Shown here piece after piece: positions 8,542 through 15,646 of a stretch of DNA of 64,000 nt (positions within the stretch are counted from its first letter, which is position 1; every line of letters starts with the position of its first letter). The notes under the pieces were generated by a model, which was not told where the DNA came from, ran no database searches, and was given only the letters and a program-made list of their open reading frames with translations. This DNA comes from Geobacter sp. UBA5730 (GTDB lineage Bacteria; Desulfobacterota; Desulfuromonadia; Geobacterales; Pseudopelobacteraceae): the NCBI GenBank assembly GCA_002419465.1, contig DIGE01000016.1, forward strand, positions 34,478 through 98,477. The letters are read 5' to 3'. Both the position numbers and the translations under genes were made by a program.

Positions 8542-10548
8542 ATGAACCAGCCCGTAGTTGCAGCACCCGTTTCCATCATCAAACGCGATGGCACCCGCGT
8601 CGCTTTCGAGCCTGCCCGTATCCAGTCCGCCATCCAGCGGGCAGGCAAGGTTACCGCCGAGTTCGGCGATGACGAGGCCCTGTTGCTGACCAGCCAGGTG
8701 TTGAAGGTCTTACGCCACCGCTTTCCCCAGGAGCCGCCCCAGATTGAGCAGATTCAGGATGTGGTGGAGCAGGCCCTGATTTCGGCGAATCATTTCACCA
8801 CCCTGCGGGCCTACGCGGTTTATCGTGAGCAGCGCAGCCGTCTGCGCCAGGATCGCAAGACCGTGGTGGATGTGACCGCTTCGGTGAATGAGTATCTAGA
8901 GCAGACCGACTGGCGGGTCAGCGCCAACGCCAACCAGGGGTATTCACTGGGGGGCCTGATTCTGAACCTGTCCGGCAAGGTAATCGCCAATTACTGGCTC
9001 TCCCAGGTCTATCCTCCTGAGGTGGGGGAGGCCCATCGTGACGGCAGCATCCATATCCATGATCTGGATATGCTGGCCGGTTACTGCGCCGGCTGGTCGT
9101 TGCGGATGCTGTTGCATGAGGGATTGAACGGTGTGCCGGGCAAGGTTGAGGCCGGGCCGCCCCGCCATATGTCCAGCGCGGTGGGGCAGATCGTCAACTT
9201 TCTGGGCACCCTGCAGAACGAATGGGCCGGAGCCCAGGCCTTCAGCTCCTTTGACACCTATATGGCACCCTTTGTGCGCAAGGATCGCCTGAGCTACCCG
9301 GAGGTGCGCCAGTATATCCAGGAGCTGATCTACAACCTGAATGTGCCTTCACGTTGGGGTACCCAGACCCCCTTCACCAACCTGACCTTTGACTGGACCT
9401 GCCCGGATGACCTGAAGTCACAGGTGCCGGTGATCGGTGGCGAGGAGATGCCGTTTACCTACGGTGATCTGCAGGTGGAGATGGACCTGATCAACCGGGC
9501 CTATATTGAGGTGATGACCGCCGGAGATGCCAAGGGCAGGGTGTTTACCTTTCCGATCCCCACCTACAACATCACCCCTGATTTTCCCTGGGAAAGCGAA
9601 AACGCCGAGTTGTTGTTTGCCATGACCGCCCGCTACGGCCTGCCGTACTTCCAGAATTTTGTCAATTCAGAGCTGACCCCCAATATGGTGCGCTCCATGT
9701 GCTGTCGCCTGCAGCTGGATCTGCGGGAGCTGCTCAAACGGGGCAACGGTCTGTTCGGTTCTGCTGAGCAGACCGGCTCACTGGGGGTGGTGACCATCAA
9801 CTGCGCCCGCTTGGGGTATCAGCACCAGGGTGATGAGGCAGGGCTGCTGCAGCGGTTGGACCACCTGCTGGAGATCAGCCGCACCAGTCTGGAGATCAAA
9901 CGCAAGGTGATCCAGCGCCACATGGACAACGGCCTGTTTCCGTACACCAAGCGTTATCTGGGCACCCTGCGCAATCATTTCTCCACCATCGGCATCAACG
10001 GGGTCAACGAGATGATCCGCAATTTCAGCGGGGATGCAGAGGATATCACCACGCCAACCGGACATCAACTGGCCGTGCGGCTGATGGATCACCTGCGGCA
10101 GCGTATGGTGCAGTTTCAGGAGCAGACCGGCTCTATGTACAACCTGGAGGCCACCCCGGCGGAAGGCACCACCTACCGTTTTGCGCGGGAGGACAAAAAG
10201 CGGTTTCCTGCGATCCTGCAGGCCGGGTCCGCTGAAGCCCCGTACTACACCAACTCCACCCAGTTGCCGGTAGGGTTCACCGATGATCCGTTCGAGGCGC
10301 TCCAACGTCAGGAACCGCTGCAAAGCAGATACACCGGTGGCACGGTGTTGCACCTCTACCTGGGGGAACAGGTTTCCAGCGTGGATGCCTGCAAGAATCT
10401 GGTGCGGCGCTCGCTGGAGCGGTTCCGGCTGCCGTACATCACCATCACCCCCACCTTTTCCATCTGTCCCAGGCATGGCTACCTGAGCGGGGAACACCAG
10501 TTCTGCCCGCTTTGTGATCAGGAACTGGCAAGGAAGCAGTCGGAATGA
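8542..10548 (+). CDS. nrdD: Anaerobic (class III) ribonucleoside-triphosphate reductase, main chain without glycyl radical site
   Basis: This 668-aa protein makes deoxynucleotides from ribonucleoside triphosphates under anaerobic conditions. Residues about 10-100 form an ATP-cone (IIKRDGTRVAFEPARI). The catalytic barrel contains HIHDLDMLAGYC near 168-179, MCCRLQLDLREL near 385 and GSLGVVTINCARLGYQ near 412, which carry the catalytic cysteines. The C-terminus has the zinc-site region ICPRHG and CPLC, then stops. The normal RVxGYxRP glycyl-radical loop is absent and is encoded 40 bases later as a separate ORF. The start at 8542 follows AAGGAG by eight bases. Transcription is controlled by the upstream cobalamin riboswitch. 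It forms an operon with the glycyl-radical ORF and nrdG. Confidence 0.95.
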   Translation: MNQPVVAAPVSIIKRDGTRVAFEPARIQSAIQRAGKVTAEFGDDEALLLTSQVLKVLRHRFPQEPPQIEQIQDVVEQALISANHFTTLRAYAVYREQRSRLRQDRKTVVDVTASVNEYLEQTDWRVSANANQGYSLGGLILNLSGKVIANYWLSQVYPPEVGEAHRDGSIHIHDLDMLAGYCAGWSLRMLLHEGLNGVPGKVEAGPPRHMSSAVGQIVNFLGTLQNEWAGAQAFSSFDTYMAPFVRKDRLSYPEVRQYIQELIYNLNVPSRWGTQTPFTNLTFDWTCPDDLKSQVPVIGGEEMPFTYGDLQVEMDLINRAYIEVMTAGDAKGRVFTFPIPTYNITPDFPWESENAELLFAMTARYGLPYFQNFVNSELTPNMVRSMCCRLQLDLRELLKRGNGLFGSAEQTGSLGVVTINCARLGYQHQGDEAGLLQRLDHLLEISRTSLEIKRKVIQRHMDNGLFPYTKRYLGTLRNHFSTIGINGVNEMIRNFSGDAEDITTPTGHQLAVRLMDHLRQRMVQFQEQTGSMYNLEATPAEGTTYRFAREDKKRFPAILQAGSAEAPYYTNSTQLPVGFTDDPFEALQRQEPLQSRYTGGTVLHLYLGEQVSSVDACKNLVRRSLERFRLPYITITPTFSICPRHGYLSGEHQFCPLCDQELARKQSE

Positions 10549-10588
10549 CCACAGCGTTCAATCCTAGTCAAACAGAAAGGAAAACACC

Positions 10589-10768
10589 ATGAACACCAAA
10601 CAACAACCGTCAACAGCACTCCCCCAGGAACAACGCCAACCCTGCGAGGTCTGGACCCGGGTGATGGGCTACCACCGTCCGGTGGCTTCCTTCAACACCG
10701 GCAAGAAATCAGAGTATGCCGACCGGAGATTTTTTACGGAAACAGCATGCTCAGCATCGGTGGGCTAA
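10589..10768 (+). CDS. Separate glycyl-radical domain of anaerobic ribonucleotide reductase (NrdD C-terminus), 59 aa
   Basis: This 59-aa ORF has its own ribosome site (AAAGG, eight bases upstream) and is in a different frame from nrdD. Its centre reads CEVWTRVMGYHRP (residues 19-31) followed by FNTGKKSE (35-42). This is the conserved C-terminal loop of class III reductases in which the glycine of GY, here G27, becomes the radical. The 18 residues before it are a Gln/Pro-rich linker not found in fused enzymes. The main chain stops just where this segment would begin, so the two polypeptides should assemble into one active site and NrdG should activate this small subunit. Its last 22 bases overlap nrdG. 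A sequencing frameshift is unlikely because a spacer and an SD are present. Confidence 0.88.
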   Translation: MNTKQQPSTALPQEQRQPCEVWTRVMGYHRPVASFNTGKKSEYADRRFFTETACSASVG

Positions 10769-11343
10769 CCCCCTTTACCACGATTGATTATCCCGGCAAG
10801 CTGGCTGCGGTACTGTTCTGTCAGGGCTGCCCCTGGCGGTGCGGCTACTGCCACAACCAACACCTGCTGGATGCTGGACAATCTGGAACCATGGCCTGGG
10901 ATGAGATCATGGCGTTTCTTCATCACCGCCGTGGGCTGCTGGATGGAGTGGTGTTCAGCGGTGGGGAGCCAACCCTGCAGGCAGGTCTGGTTGCAGCCCT
11001 GACTGAGGTGCGTCAGATGGGCTATCTGACCGGGCTGCACACCGCCGGACCGTATCCCGACCGGCTGGCAGCCTGCCTGCCACTCCTGAACTGGGTCGGC
11101 ATGGACTTAAAGGCCCCTTTTGAGTGCTACGATGCGATCACCGGGGTAAGGGGCAGTGGTCGTGCGGCTGCCCGAAGTGCGGAATTGGTGCGGCTGAGCA
11201 GCGTACCCCGCCAGTTCCGCACCACGCTTGCTCCTTTTTTGCGGGCCGAGTGCAGGCTCGATAAAGTACAGCAGCTGGTAGCCAAATGGGGCGATGAACT
11301 GGTGCTGCAGGAGCTGCAAACCACAACAGCTCCTGCCCAGTGA
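10747..11343 (+). CDS. nrdG: Anaerobic ribonucleotide reductase activating enzyme (radical SAM)
   Basis: This 198-aa radical S-adenosylmethionine protein abstracts hydrogen from the glycyl-radical site of NrdD. The [4Fe-4S] motif is CPWRCGYC (CX3CX2C) near residues 29-36, preceded by TIDYPGKLAAVLFCQGC. A glycine-rich SAM-binding segment VVFSGGEPTLQ follows near 68-78. The length matches the short NrdG/PflA-like activases. It starts inside the end of the glycyl-radical ORF, suggesting coupled translation. It is the last gene of the riboswitch-controlled operon and converges on the minus-strand hemP locus with no gap. Confidence 0.92.
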   Translation: MLSIGGLTPFTTIDYPGKLAAVLFCQGCPWRCGYCHNQHLLDAGQSGTMAWDEIMAFLHHRRGLLDGVVFSGGEPTLQAGLVAALTEVRQMGYLTGLHTAGPYPDRLAACLPLLNWVGMDLKAPFECYDAITGVRGSGRAAARSAELVRLSSVPRQFRTTLAPFLRAECRLDKVQQLVAKWGDELVLQELQTTTAPAQ

Positions 11344-11436
11344 TCAGTGATGGCAGCTGCCGCCACAACCGCCGCAGTGTCGTACTTCCATTCTTTCGCC
11401 CCGTTCACCGGGAGTAAGCAGTTCAAGTGGCATCAT
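11344..11436 (-). CDS. Very small Cys/His-rich peptide, 30 aa, FeoA-like start
   Basis: This ORF of 30 residues begins MMPLELLTPGERGE and ends HCGGCGGSCHH. It is preceded by AAGGAG at good spacing. The N-terminus resembles the first strand of FeoA (SH3-like) proteins, and the tail packs three cysteines and three histidines in eleven residues, a likely metal or Fe-S ligand set. It lies 16 bases after the beta-barrel gene and should be on its transcript, in an iron-linked locus. It abuts the convergent nrdG end. A role in iron binding is inference. It could instead be the remnant of a longer FeoA gene. Confidence 0.6.
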   Translation of the reverse strand: MMPLELLTPGERGERMEVRHCGGCGGSCHH

Positions 11437-11452
11437 TCAATCTCCTTGTGGT

Positions 11453-12256
11453 CTAGAATTTCAGCACCAGGCCGTACAGTGCGGTGACATCGTCTTCGGC
11501 CCCGGTCAGGCCGAACTTGACGCCTGCGTTGATATCCAGCAGGTCATTGATCTCGTAGCGGGCGCCGGTCAGGGCATAGACCGGCAGTTCAGCGGAGCCC
11601 TTGTCGGGGTTGCTGGCCAAACCGAGATCAGCGACCATAACCAGCCCTTTGGTTAGCTCGGCCTCACCGGCGATTGAACCGCTCCAGAGGTTGCCGTGGG
11701 TGGTGGATCTGAGGGTTTGGGTGCGGTAGCGGTGATGTTCATATCCCAGGTTGGCGTGCAGGGCGTAGGCACCGTCAGCAAACTCCTTGCTGGCGATCAG
11801 GGTAAGGCCGCCATGCCAGTGCCCTTCTGAAAGGCCTTTCGAATATCTGCCGGTCGGCGCTACGAGCGATGGTTTTATGGCCAGATTGAGATCAGCCAAC
11901 TCGGCAAAGGCATACTTGACCTCCAGGGTCATATCGCCCAACCCGTCGCTGGTGCCGGTCAGTGCGCCGTCTTCTTTCTCGCGTGCACGAATGGTGTAGG
12001 GGATCGCCAGCGAGATACCCAGATCCTTGTGCAGGCCGGTGCTGATCTTCATCTCGGCGTCGGTTGCGTTTGTCTCGCAGGCGATTCCCCCCGACGTCTC
12101 CTTGTCGTGGGTGTAGGAGCCGTTCAGTTCGAGCTCGGCTTTGCCGACCGCAACGGTTCCGGCATCATCGGTGATAAGCGGCGGTCCGGCCAGGGCAGTG
12201 TGGGCGGTCAACAGGGCAAAGGTTAGGGCGGTGATTGTGCTACGCAGTGCAGTCAT
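11453..12256 (-). CDS. Outer-membrane beta-barrel protein (MetA-pathway/transporter-like family)
   Basis: This 267-aa protein has a Sec signal peptide (residues 1-23, ending LAGP). Alternating hydrophobic strands follow and the protein ends in LVLKF, the aromatic C-terminus expected for Bam-inserted barrels. The segment beginning PPLITDDAGTV is typical of the PF13557 outer-membrane transporter-like family. The substrate is unknown. It lies 80 bases downstream of hemP and 16 bases before a Cys-rich peptide, all on the minus strand. The Fur-like site in front of hemP suggests the barrel is iron regulated. It is not a TonB-dependent receptor: there is no plug domain and it is too short. Confidence 0.8.
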   Translation of the reverse strand: MTALRSTITALTFALLTAHTALAGPPLITDDAGTVAVGKAELELNGSYTHDKETSGGIACETNATDAEMKISTGLHKDLGISLAIPYTIRAREKEDGALTGTSDGLGDMTLEVKYAFAELADLNLAIKPSLVAPTGRYSKGLSEGHWHGGLTLIASKEFADGAYALHANLGYEHHRYRTQTLRSTTHGNLWSGSIAGEAELTKGLVMVADLGLASNPDKGSAELPVYALTGARYEINDLLDINAGVKFGLTGAEDDVTALYGLVLKF

Positions 12257-12336
12257 AAACAGATCCCTTTCGTGAGAGAGAATGTTTTGGCTGGCTGCGT
12301 CGTCAGGGGAACGCGTGGCTGGCTGGTTGTGGTGGA

Positions 12337-12462
12337 TTATTTCGTCATGATCAGTTTGTTGTTGCTGGTGATCCGCAGGCGGTACTGCTCACCGGCGTGC
12401 AGGATGATCAGTTCCTGCTGGGTGCCGAACAGTTCTGCGCTGGAGATAGTGCGCTGTTTCAT
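12337..12462 (-). CDS. hemP: Hemin uptake protein HemP family
   Basis: This 41-aa protein is too short for most gene finders. It reads through the HemP signature: SSAELFG, then ELIILHAGEQYRLRIT and KLIMTK at the end. AAAGGAGG lies about ten bases upstream. HemP proteins are found in iron/heme uptake loci and are usually Fur regulated. In some proteobacteria HemP acts as a transcriptional activator of heme genes. It is first of a set with the beta-barrel gene and the Cys-rich peptide. Confidence 0.88.
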   Translation of the reverse strand: MKQRTISSAELFGTQQELIILHAGEQYRLRITSNNKLIMTK

Positions 12463-12523
12463 CCTGTTGGATTACCTCCTTTCCGAAAAATTCAGCTGCT
12501 GGTGCTACAAACCCCCGCAACTT

Positions 12524-12549
12524 GCAATTGAATCACATTATCAAATTGC
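12524..12549 (-). promoter_or_regulatory. Fur-box-like palindrome upstream of hemP
   Basis: On the minus strand this stretch is an inverted repeat with GCAATT and AATTGC arms around TGATAATGTGATTC. By hand count it agrees with the classical 19-base Fur box at 12 of 19 positions. It ends about 60 bases before the hemP start, a sensible operator position. The similarity is partial, so this is tentative. Confidence 0.45.
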
Positions 12550-12655
12550 TATCAAAAAAAAGCTGCTGGTCTGACTTGAGCGAAGCAAGGCAAAGGGCAA
12601 CATCGGTGCAGTTCAGGAGCCGGTTCCCATGCAGATGCATGTATTACGGAACTGT

Positions 12656-12823
12656 TCAGCAAGATCGAGGCTTTTCTCTGGCCTGTAGTACCAGAAACTC
12701 AACCGGGTTGATCCGGGTGGTCAGTTGCCGTTGGTGAGTCTGCCAGAGCTGCTGAAGGTTTCTGCCGCAGGGCCGGGTGCCGTTGTGACGTTCGAATAAA
12801 GCGGGCTGATGGTGAAATGCCAC
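12656..12823 (-). CDS. Small basic protein, 55 aa, unknown function
   Basis: A GTG-started ORF of 55 residues, beginning with Met-Ala-Phe-His-His and ending VEFLVLQAREKPRSC. AAGGAG is placed six bases before the start, and a good promoter lies upstream (TTGACA at 12885-12880, TATTGA at 12862-12857, 17-base spacer). It is rich in His, Arg and Gln with two cysteines (19 and 55), and has no membrane segment. The Fur-like site just behind the -10 suggests iron regulation together with hemP. No family was recognised. Because all expression signals line up it is likely real. Confidence 0.55.
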   Translation of the reverse strand: MAFHHQPALFERHNGTRPCGRNLQQLWQTHQRQLTTRINPVEFLVLQAREKPRSC

Positions 12824-12839
12824 AACTGGCTCCTTGTTT

Positions 12840-12885
12840 GCAAATGAATTTTGTTATCAATATCTGTTTGCGGGCTAGGTGTCAA
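12840..12885 (-). promoter_or_regulatory. Promoter with overlapping Fur-like site
   Basis: On the minus strand TTGACA (12885-12880) and TATTGA (12862-12857) are 17 bases apart. The stretch 12858-12840 reads GATAACAAAATTCATTTGC, which agrees with the 19-base Fur box at 12 positions by hand count and covers the start-site region. It would drive the 55-aa ORF and possibly hemP. Confidence 0.5.
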
Positions 12886-12937
12886 CAGTTTTCTTGGTGG
12901 CGTCAATTTTATCGGGGTGGAGTAAGCAACGCAAGGG

Positions 12938-13390
12938 TTATCGGCCTGCGCAGCTGGCGCAAACGCCGTATATCACAATGGTCTTTGAATCAATGACACC
13001 CCATTTGGCAAGGTCGGGCGGCAGCGCAAGCGTGTCGATGGCTGGCCAGTGGAAATCCATGACCCGTTTGCAACGGCTGCAGATCAGGTGGTGGTGGGGA
13101 GCGTAGACCGCCTCGAAGCGGGCCTGGCTTTCAGCGGTCTGGATGCGCGCCACCAGGTTGTGTTGTTCCAGGGTGGTCAGGGTACGGTAGACCGTGTCCA
13201 GCGAGATGGAGGGCAGGGCAGGCAAGAGACGTTTGTGGACTGTTTCTGCCGTGGGATGGTCTGGCATCAGCAATAACTGGCGATAGATTTCGGTGCGTTG
13301 ATGAGTGACCTTCAGGCCTGCCTGCCGGCAGGCAGCGATAAACTGCTTCATCATCTGCTCTAGCTGTTCCTGGGTATGGGGGGTCGCCAC
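12938..13390 (-). CDS. Fur/PerR-family metal-dependent repressor
   Basis: This 150-aa winged-helix repressor has the N-terminal DNA-binding domain at residues 15-90 (LDTVYRTLTTLEQHNLV) and a C-terminal dimerisation/metal domain. It carries HHHLICSRC near 99-107 and VCASC near 143-147, two CxxC pairs for structural zinc. The segment RVMDFHWPAID has Asp where Fur has Glu, a feature of PerR-like peroxide sensors. Neighbouring rubrerythrin and a katG remnant support a peroxide role, while the hemP locus supports an iron role. The exact subtype is open. An imperfect inverted repeat upstream suggests autoregulation. Confidence 0.88.
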   Translation of the reverse strand: MATPHTQEQLEQMMKQFIAACRQAGLKVTHQRTEIYRQLLLMPDHPTAETVHKRLLPALPSISLDTVYRTLTTLEQHNLVARIQTAESQARFEAVYAPHHHLICSRCKRVMDFHWPAIDTLALPPDLAKWGVIDSKTIVIYGVCASCAGR

Positions 13391-13416
13391 GGCAGCACTC
13401 CGTTTTAATAGTATTT

Positions 13417-13432
13417 GATAAGAAAGATTATC
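13417..13432 (-). promoter_or_regulatory. Putative Fur/PerR operator
   Basis: GATAA and TTATC arms (13417-13421 and 13428-13432) enclose six bases, 27 bases before the start of the Fur/PerR gene. Half-sites of this kind are typical of Fur-family operators, and the position fits autorepression. Confidence 0.5.
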
Positions 13433-13626
13433 GTTTAAAGTAAAATTGTCAAGAAAACTCTGTTGGAGTGACGGCCAGTACAGCGTGGTCAGCTTGCATC
13501 TGCAAAAAAGCGGGGTACAGTATCAACAGCTGATCTGAATGATTTTGTGGGCGCAGCCCCTTTCTGTTTGTTTCGAGAAAAAGGATATTTTTAGTCTTGA
13601 CAAGTTATTAGATAGGTATTATTCCT

Positions 13627-13800
13627 GATTGCACCGGCAACGAACTCAAGTAAACCGGTAGCCGGGTCGACCTGGTCTTCGGCTCCAACTCCCAGCTGCG
13701 GGCCATCGCTGAGGTCACTGCGTGTGAGGACTCACCGGAGAAATTCCTGCACGACTTTGTGTCGGCCTGGAACAAGGTGATGCAGGCCGATCGTTTTTAG
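13627..13800 (+). pseudogene. Remnant of catalase-peroxidase KatG C-terminus
   Basis: Translation in this frame gives RVDLVFGSNSQLRAIAEV followed by EKFLHDFVSAWNKVMQADRF and a stop. This is the conserved end of bacterial catalase-peroxidase. Upstream, TGNELK is followed by an in-frame TAA (13651-13653) where KatG has Trp, then TGSRVD. Only about 57 codons of a 720-730-residue protein are left and no start or heme domain is seen. The rest was deleted. It sits between the PerR-like regulator and rubrerythrin, so an ancestral peroxide-defence cluster has lost its catalase. Confidence 0.85.
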
Positions 13801-13935
13801 TCCGGTCCGGCCGGCGTGTAGGCTGACGGATGGCGTAATGAAGCAACCAACCCGTGGCCGCTGTCCACCAGGCAGCGGTCTTTTCACCGAAACGTGCTGT
13901 TGGTAAATTCGCGATGTACCCCAAGGAGTGTTCGA

Positions 13936-14376
13936 ATGCAGTATCTATCCATTCTCTATCGTTTGCTGATCGCTCTGTGGGTGGGCGGCGCCGCCCTGTT
14001 CACCTTTGTTCTGACACCCACCCTGTTCAGGAGCTTTGATCGTGACCAGGCCGGCAGTATCGTCGCCGTGCTGTTTCCCGGCTATTTCAAGTGGGGGTTG
14101 ATCTGCGGGGTGTTTGCCCTGGCCTGTCTGCTGTTCACCAGGAGCAGGCACTGGGCCGTCTCGTCACTGATCATTGTTGCCATGCTGGTGGTTACCTCGC
14201 TGCAGGCCTTTGTGATCGAGCCCAGGGCCGCAGCCATCAAAAAAGAGATCCCCTCCTTTGTGACCACCCCTGCCGACCATCCGTTGCGGCAGCAGTTCAG
14301 AAAGCTGCACGGCGCATCGGCTGCGGGTAACCTGGGAGTTATCGGCGGTGGCATTGCCCTGCTGATTCTGTTATAA
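13936..14376 (+). CDS. DUF4149 family membrane protein
   Basis: This 146-aa inner-membrane protein has four predicted helices (about 5-25, 48-68, 74-96 and 128-146). The N-terminal LWVGGAALFTFVLTPTLF and a conserved Arg/Lys-His region near 118-123 are typical of DUF4149. No biochemical role is known. The start at 13936 follows AAGGAG by nine bases; an in-frame start 42 bases upstream lacks one. Rubrerythrin follows 38 bases later, so the two may share a transcript. Confidence 0.8.
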   Translation: MQYLSILYRLLIALWVGGAALFTFVLTPTLFRSFDRDQAGSIVAVLFPGYFKWGLICGVFALACLLFTRSRHWAVSSLIIVAMLVVTSLQAFVIEPRAAAIKKEIPSFVTTPADHPLRQQFRKLHGASAAGNLGVIGGGIALLILL

Positions 14377-14414
14377 GGTTTCGCACTACTATATGACCGA
14401 AAGGAGAGTTTAAG

Positions 14415-14993
14415 ATGTCGAAATCAGTCAAAGGCACCAAAACCGAGCAGAACCTTTTGAAATCTTTTGCCGGCGAGAGTCAGGCCCGCATGCGCTATAC
14501 CTATTTTTCGGCTGCCGCCAAAAAGGAAGGCTACGTCCAGATCGCTGATATTTTCGAGGAGACCGCCAACCAGGAGAAGGAACATGCCAAGCGGTTCTTC
14601 AAGTTCCTGGAGGGCGGCATGGTGGAGATCACCGCCAGTTTCCCGGCCGGGGTGATCGGCAGCACTGCCGAAAACCTGTTGGCTGCCGCCGCTGGTGAGC
14701 ATGAGGAACATACGCAACTGTATCCTGCCTTTGCCGAGGTGGCCAAGCAGGAAGGTTTCGCCGAGATCGCCGCGGTCTGGAATTTTATCTCGGTGGCGGA
14801 GAAACAGCATGAGAAGCGCTACCGCGACCTGTTGGCCAACATCGAGGCCGGCCGGGTCTTCAAGCGGGACAAGATTGTGGTCTGGCGTTGCCGTAACTGC
14901 GGTTACCTGCATACCAATGCCGAGGCACCGGAGCAGTGTGCTGCCTGTGCTCACCCCAAGGCTCACTTCGAGCTGCTGGGAGAGAACTGGTAG
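14415..14993 (+). CDS. rbr: Rubrerythrin
   Basis: This 192-aa non-heme iron peroxidase reduces H2O2 to water in anaerobes. The N-terminal ferritin-like four-helix bundle carries the diiron ligands in E-rich helices: GESQARMRY near 22, EETANQEKEH near 50, EHEEH near 97 and ISVAEKQHEKRY near 127. A C-terminal rubredoxin domain has CRNCGYLH and CAACAHPKAHF, a Cys4 iron site. AAGGAGAG is well placed before the ATG. It ends just before a strong terminator. A PerR-type repressor is encoded 1 kb upstream. Confidence 0.96.
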   Translation: MSKSVKGTKTEQNLLKSFAGESQARMRYTYFSAAAKKEGYVQIADIFEETANQEKEHAKRFFKFLEGGMVEITASFPAGVIGSTAENLLAAAAGEHEEHTQLYPAFAEVAKQEGFAEIAAVWNFISVAEKQHEKRYRDLLANIEAGRVFKRDKIVVWRCRNCGYLHTNAEAPEQCAACAHPKAHFELLGENW

Positions 14994-15030
14994 TACGACA
15001 GCCCGGCGCTGTTGATACCATTGCAGACAC

Positions 15031-15063
15031 AAAGGCCGCCCCCGGATTCCGGGGGCGGCCTTT
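15031..15063 (+). terminator. Strong hairpin terminator after rubrerythrin
   Basis: AAAGGCCGCCCCCGG pairs perfectly with CCGGGGGCGGCCTTT around a three-base loop. Its A and T ends make it usable on both strands, between rbr (+) and the minus-strand lipoprotein gene. Confidence 0.85.
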
Positions 15064-15159
15064 GTGCGTACTGGCTGATTATATCGGTTTATTCATAGTA
15101 GTTCGGTGGTGCCATGTCGGTGGCACCTGCTCCGCCCTTGCGCGGGCTTGAGGCGTTGC

Positions 15160-15570
15160 TCAATCCGTTTGATCAGTGCGGGGCAGGCAGGTCAGTGGGC
15201 GACCGATCACCACTGTCGCATCGGTCATTTTGCTGCTGTAGTTGGTACGATAGCCGGTATGTTCAAGATTGTTCAGAATCTGTTTGACCTTGGCATCCAC
15301 CTTTCCGTGGATGGTGGCAGGTTGTTTTCTGGTAACCTGTTGCGATACGTTATCCAGCCCTGGACCTTCAGCGCAGCGGTTTTCAAAAAAAGCTTGCAGT
15401 TCACAGCGCTGTTCCAGTTCCTGTTCACCATCGTCAAAGCTGGCGATGCTGTGCGTGATACAGACCTCGTAAGGTCTGTCCAGGTTGTCATGTTCCTCTC
15501 CAATGACACCTTGGAGGGCAAGGCAGTGGTCACGCAGCGCCTGCTGGTTGCTGCCACAGCCAGCCAGCAT
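15160..15570 (-). CDS. Hypothetical lipoprotein with its signal peptide out of frame
   Basis: The body encodes 136 residues starting MLAGCGSN, a lipobox with Cys at position 5, followed by a soluble Cys-containing domain of unknown function. A start at 15570 would leave only four residues before the lipobox. A well-placed SD and ATG at 15650-15648, overlapping the stop of the P-type ATPase gene as ATGA, lead into a signal-like segment in another frame (MMKPTDLPRTIPLFF). The two join if one T is added to the six-T run at 15611-15606, giving CKNLLLASGTFLMLAGC. The gene is therefore frameshifted by mutation, phase variation or sequencing error. No family was recognised. Confidence 0.6.
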   Translation of the reverse strand: MLAGCGSNQQALRDHCLALQGVIGEEHDNLDRPYEVCITHSIASFDDGEQELEQRCELQAFFENRCAEGPGLDNVSQQVTRKQPATIHGKVDAKVKQILNNLEHTGYRTNYSSKMTDATVVIGRPLTCLPRTDQTD

Positions 15571-15646
15571 CAGAAACGTGCCTGATGCGAGCAGCAGGTT
15601 TTTACAAAAAACAGCGGGATCGTTCTGGGCAAATCGGTTGGTTTCA

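Noticed and set aside
12570..12720. Possible remnant coding sequence on the + strand upstream of the Fur-like gene
   Set aside because: Short open stretches in more than one frame, none resembling a known protein; the minus-strand 55-aa ORF with promoter and SD explains the region better.
13596..13620. Promoter-like TTGACA ... TATTAT before the katG remnant
   Set aside because: The spacer is only 14 bases, too short for a standard promoter, and no intact gene follows.
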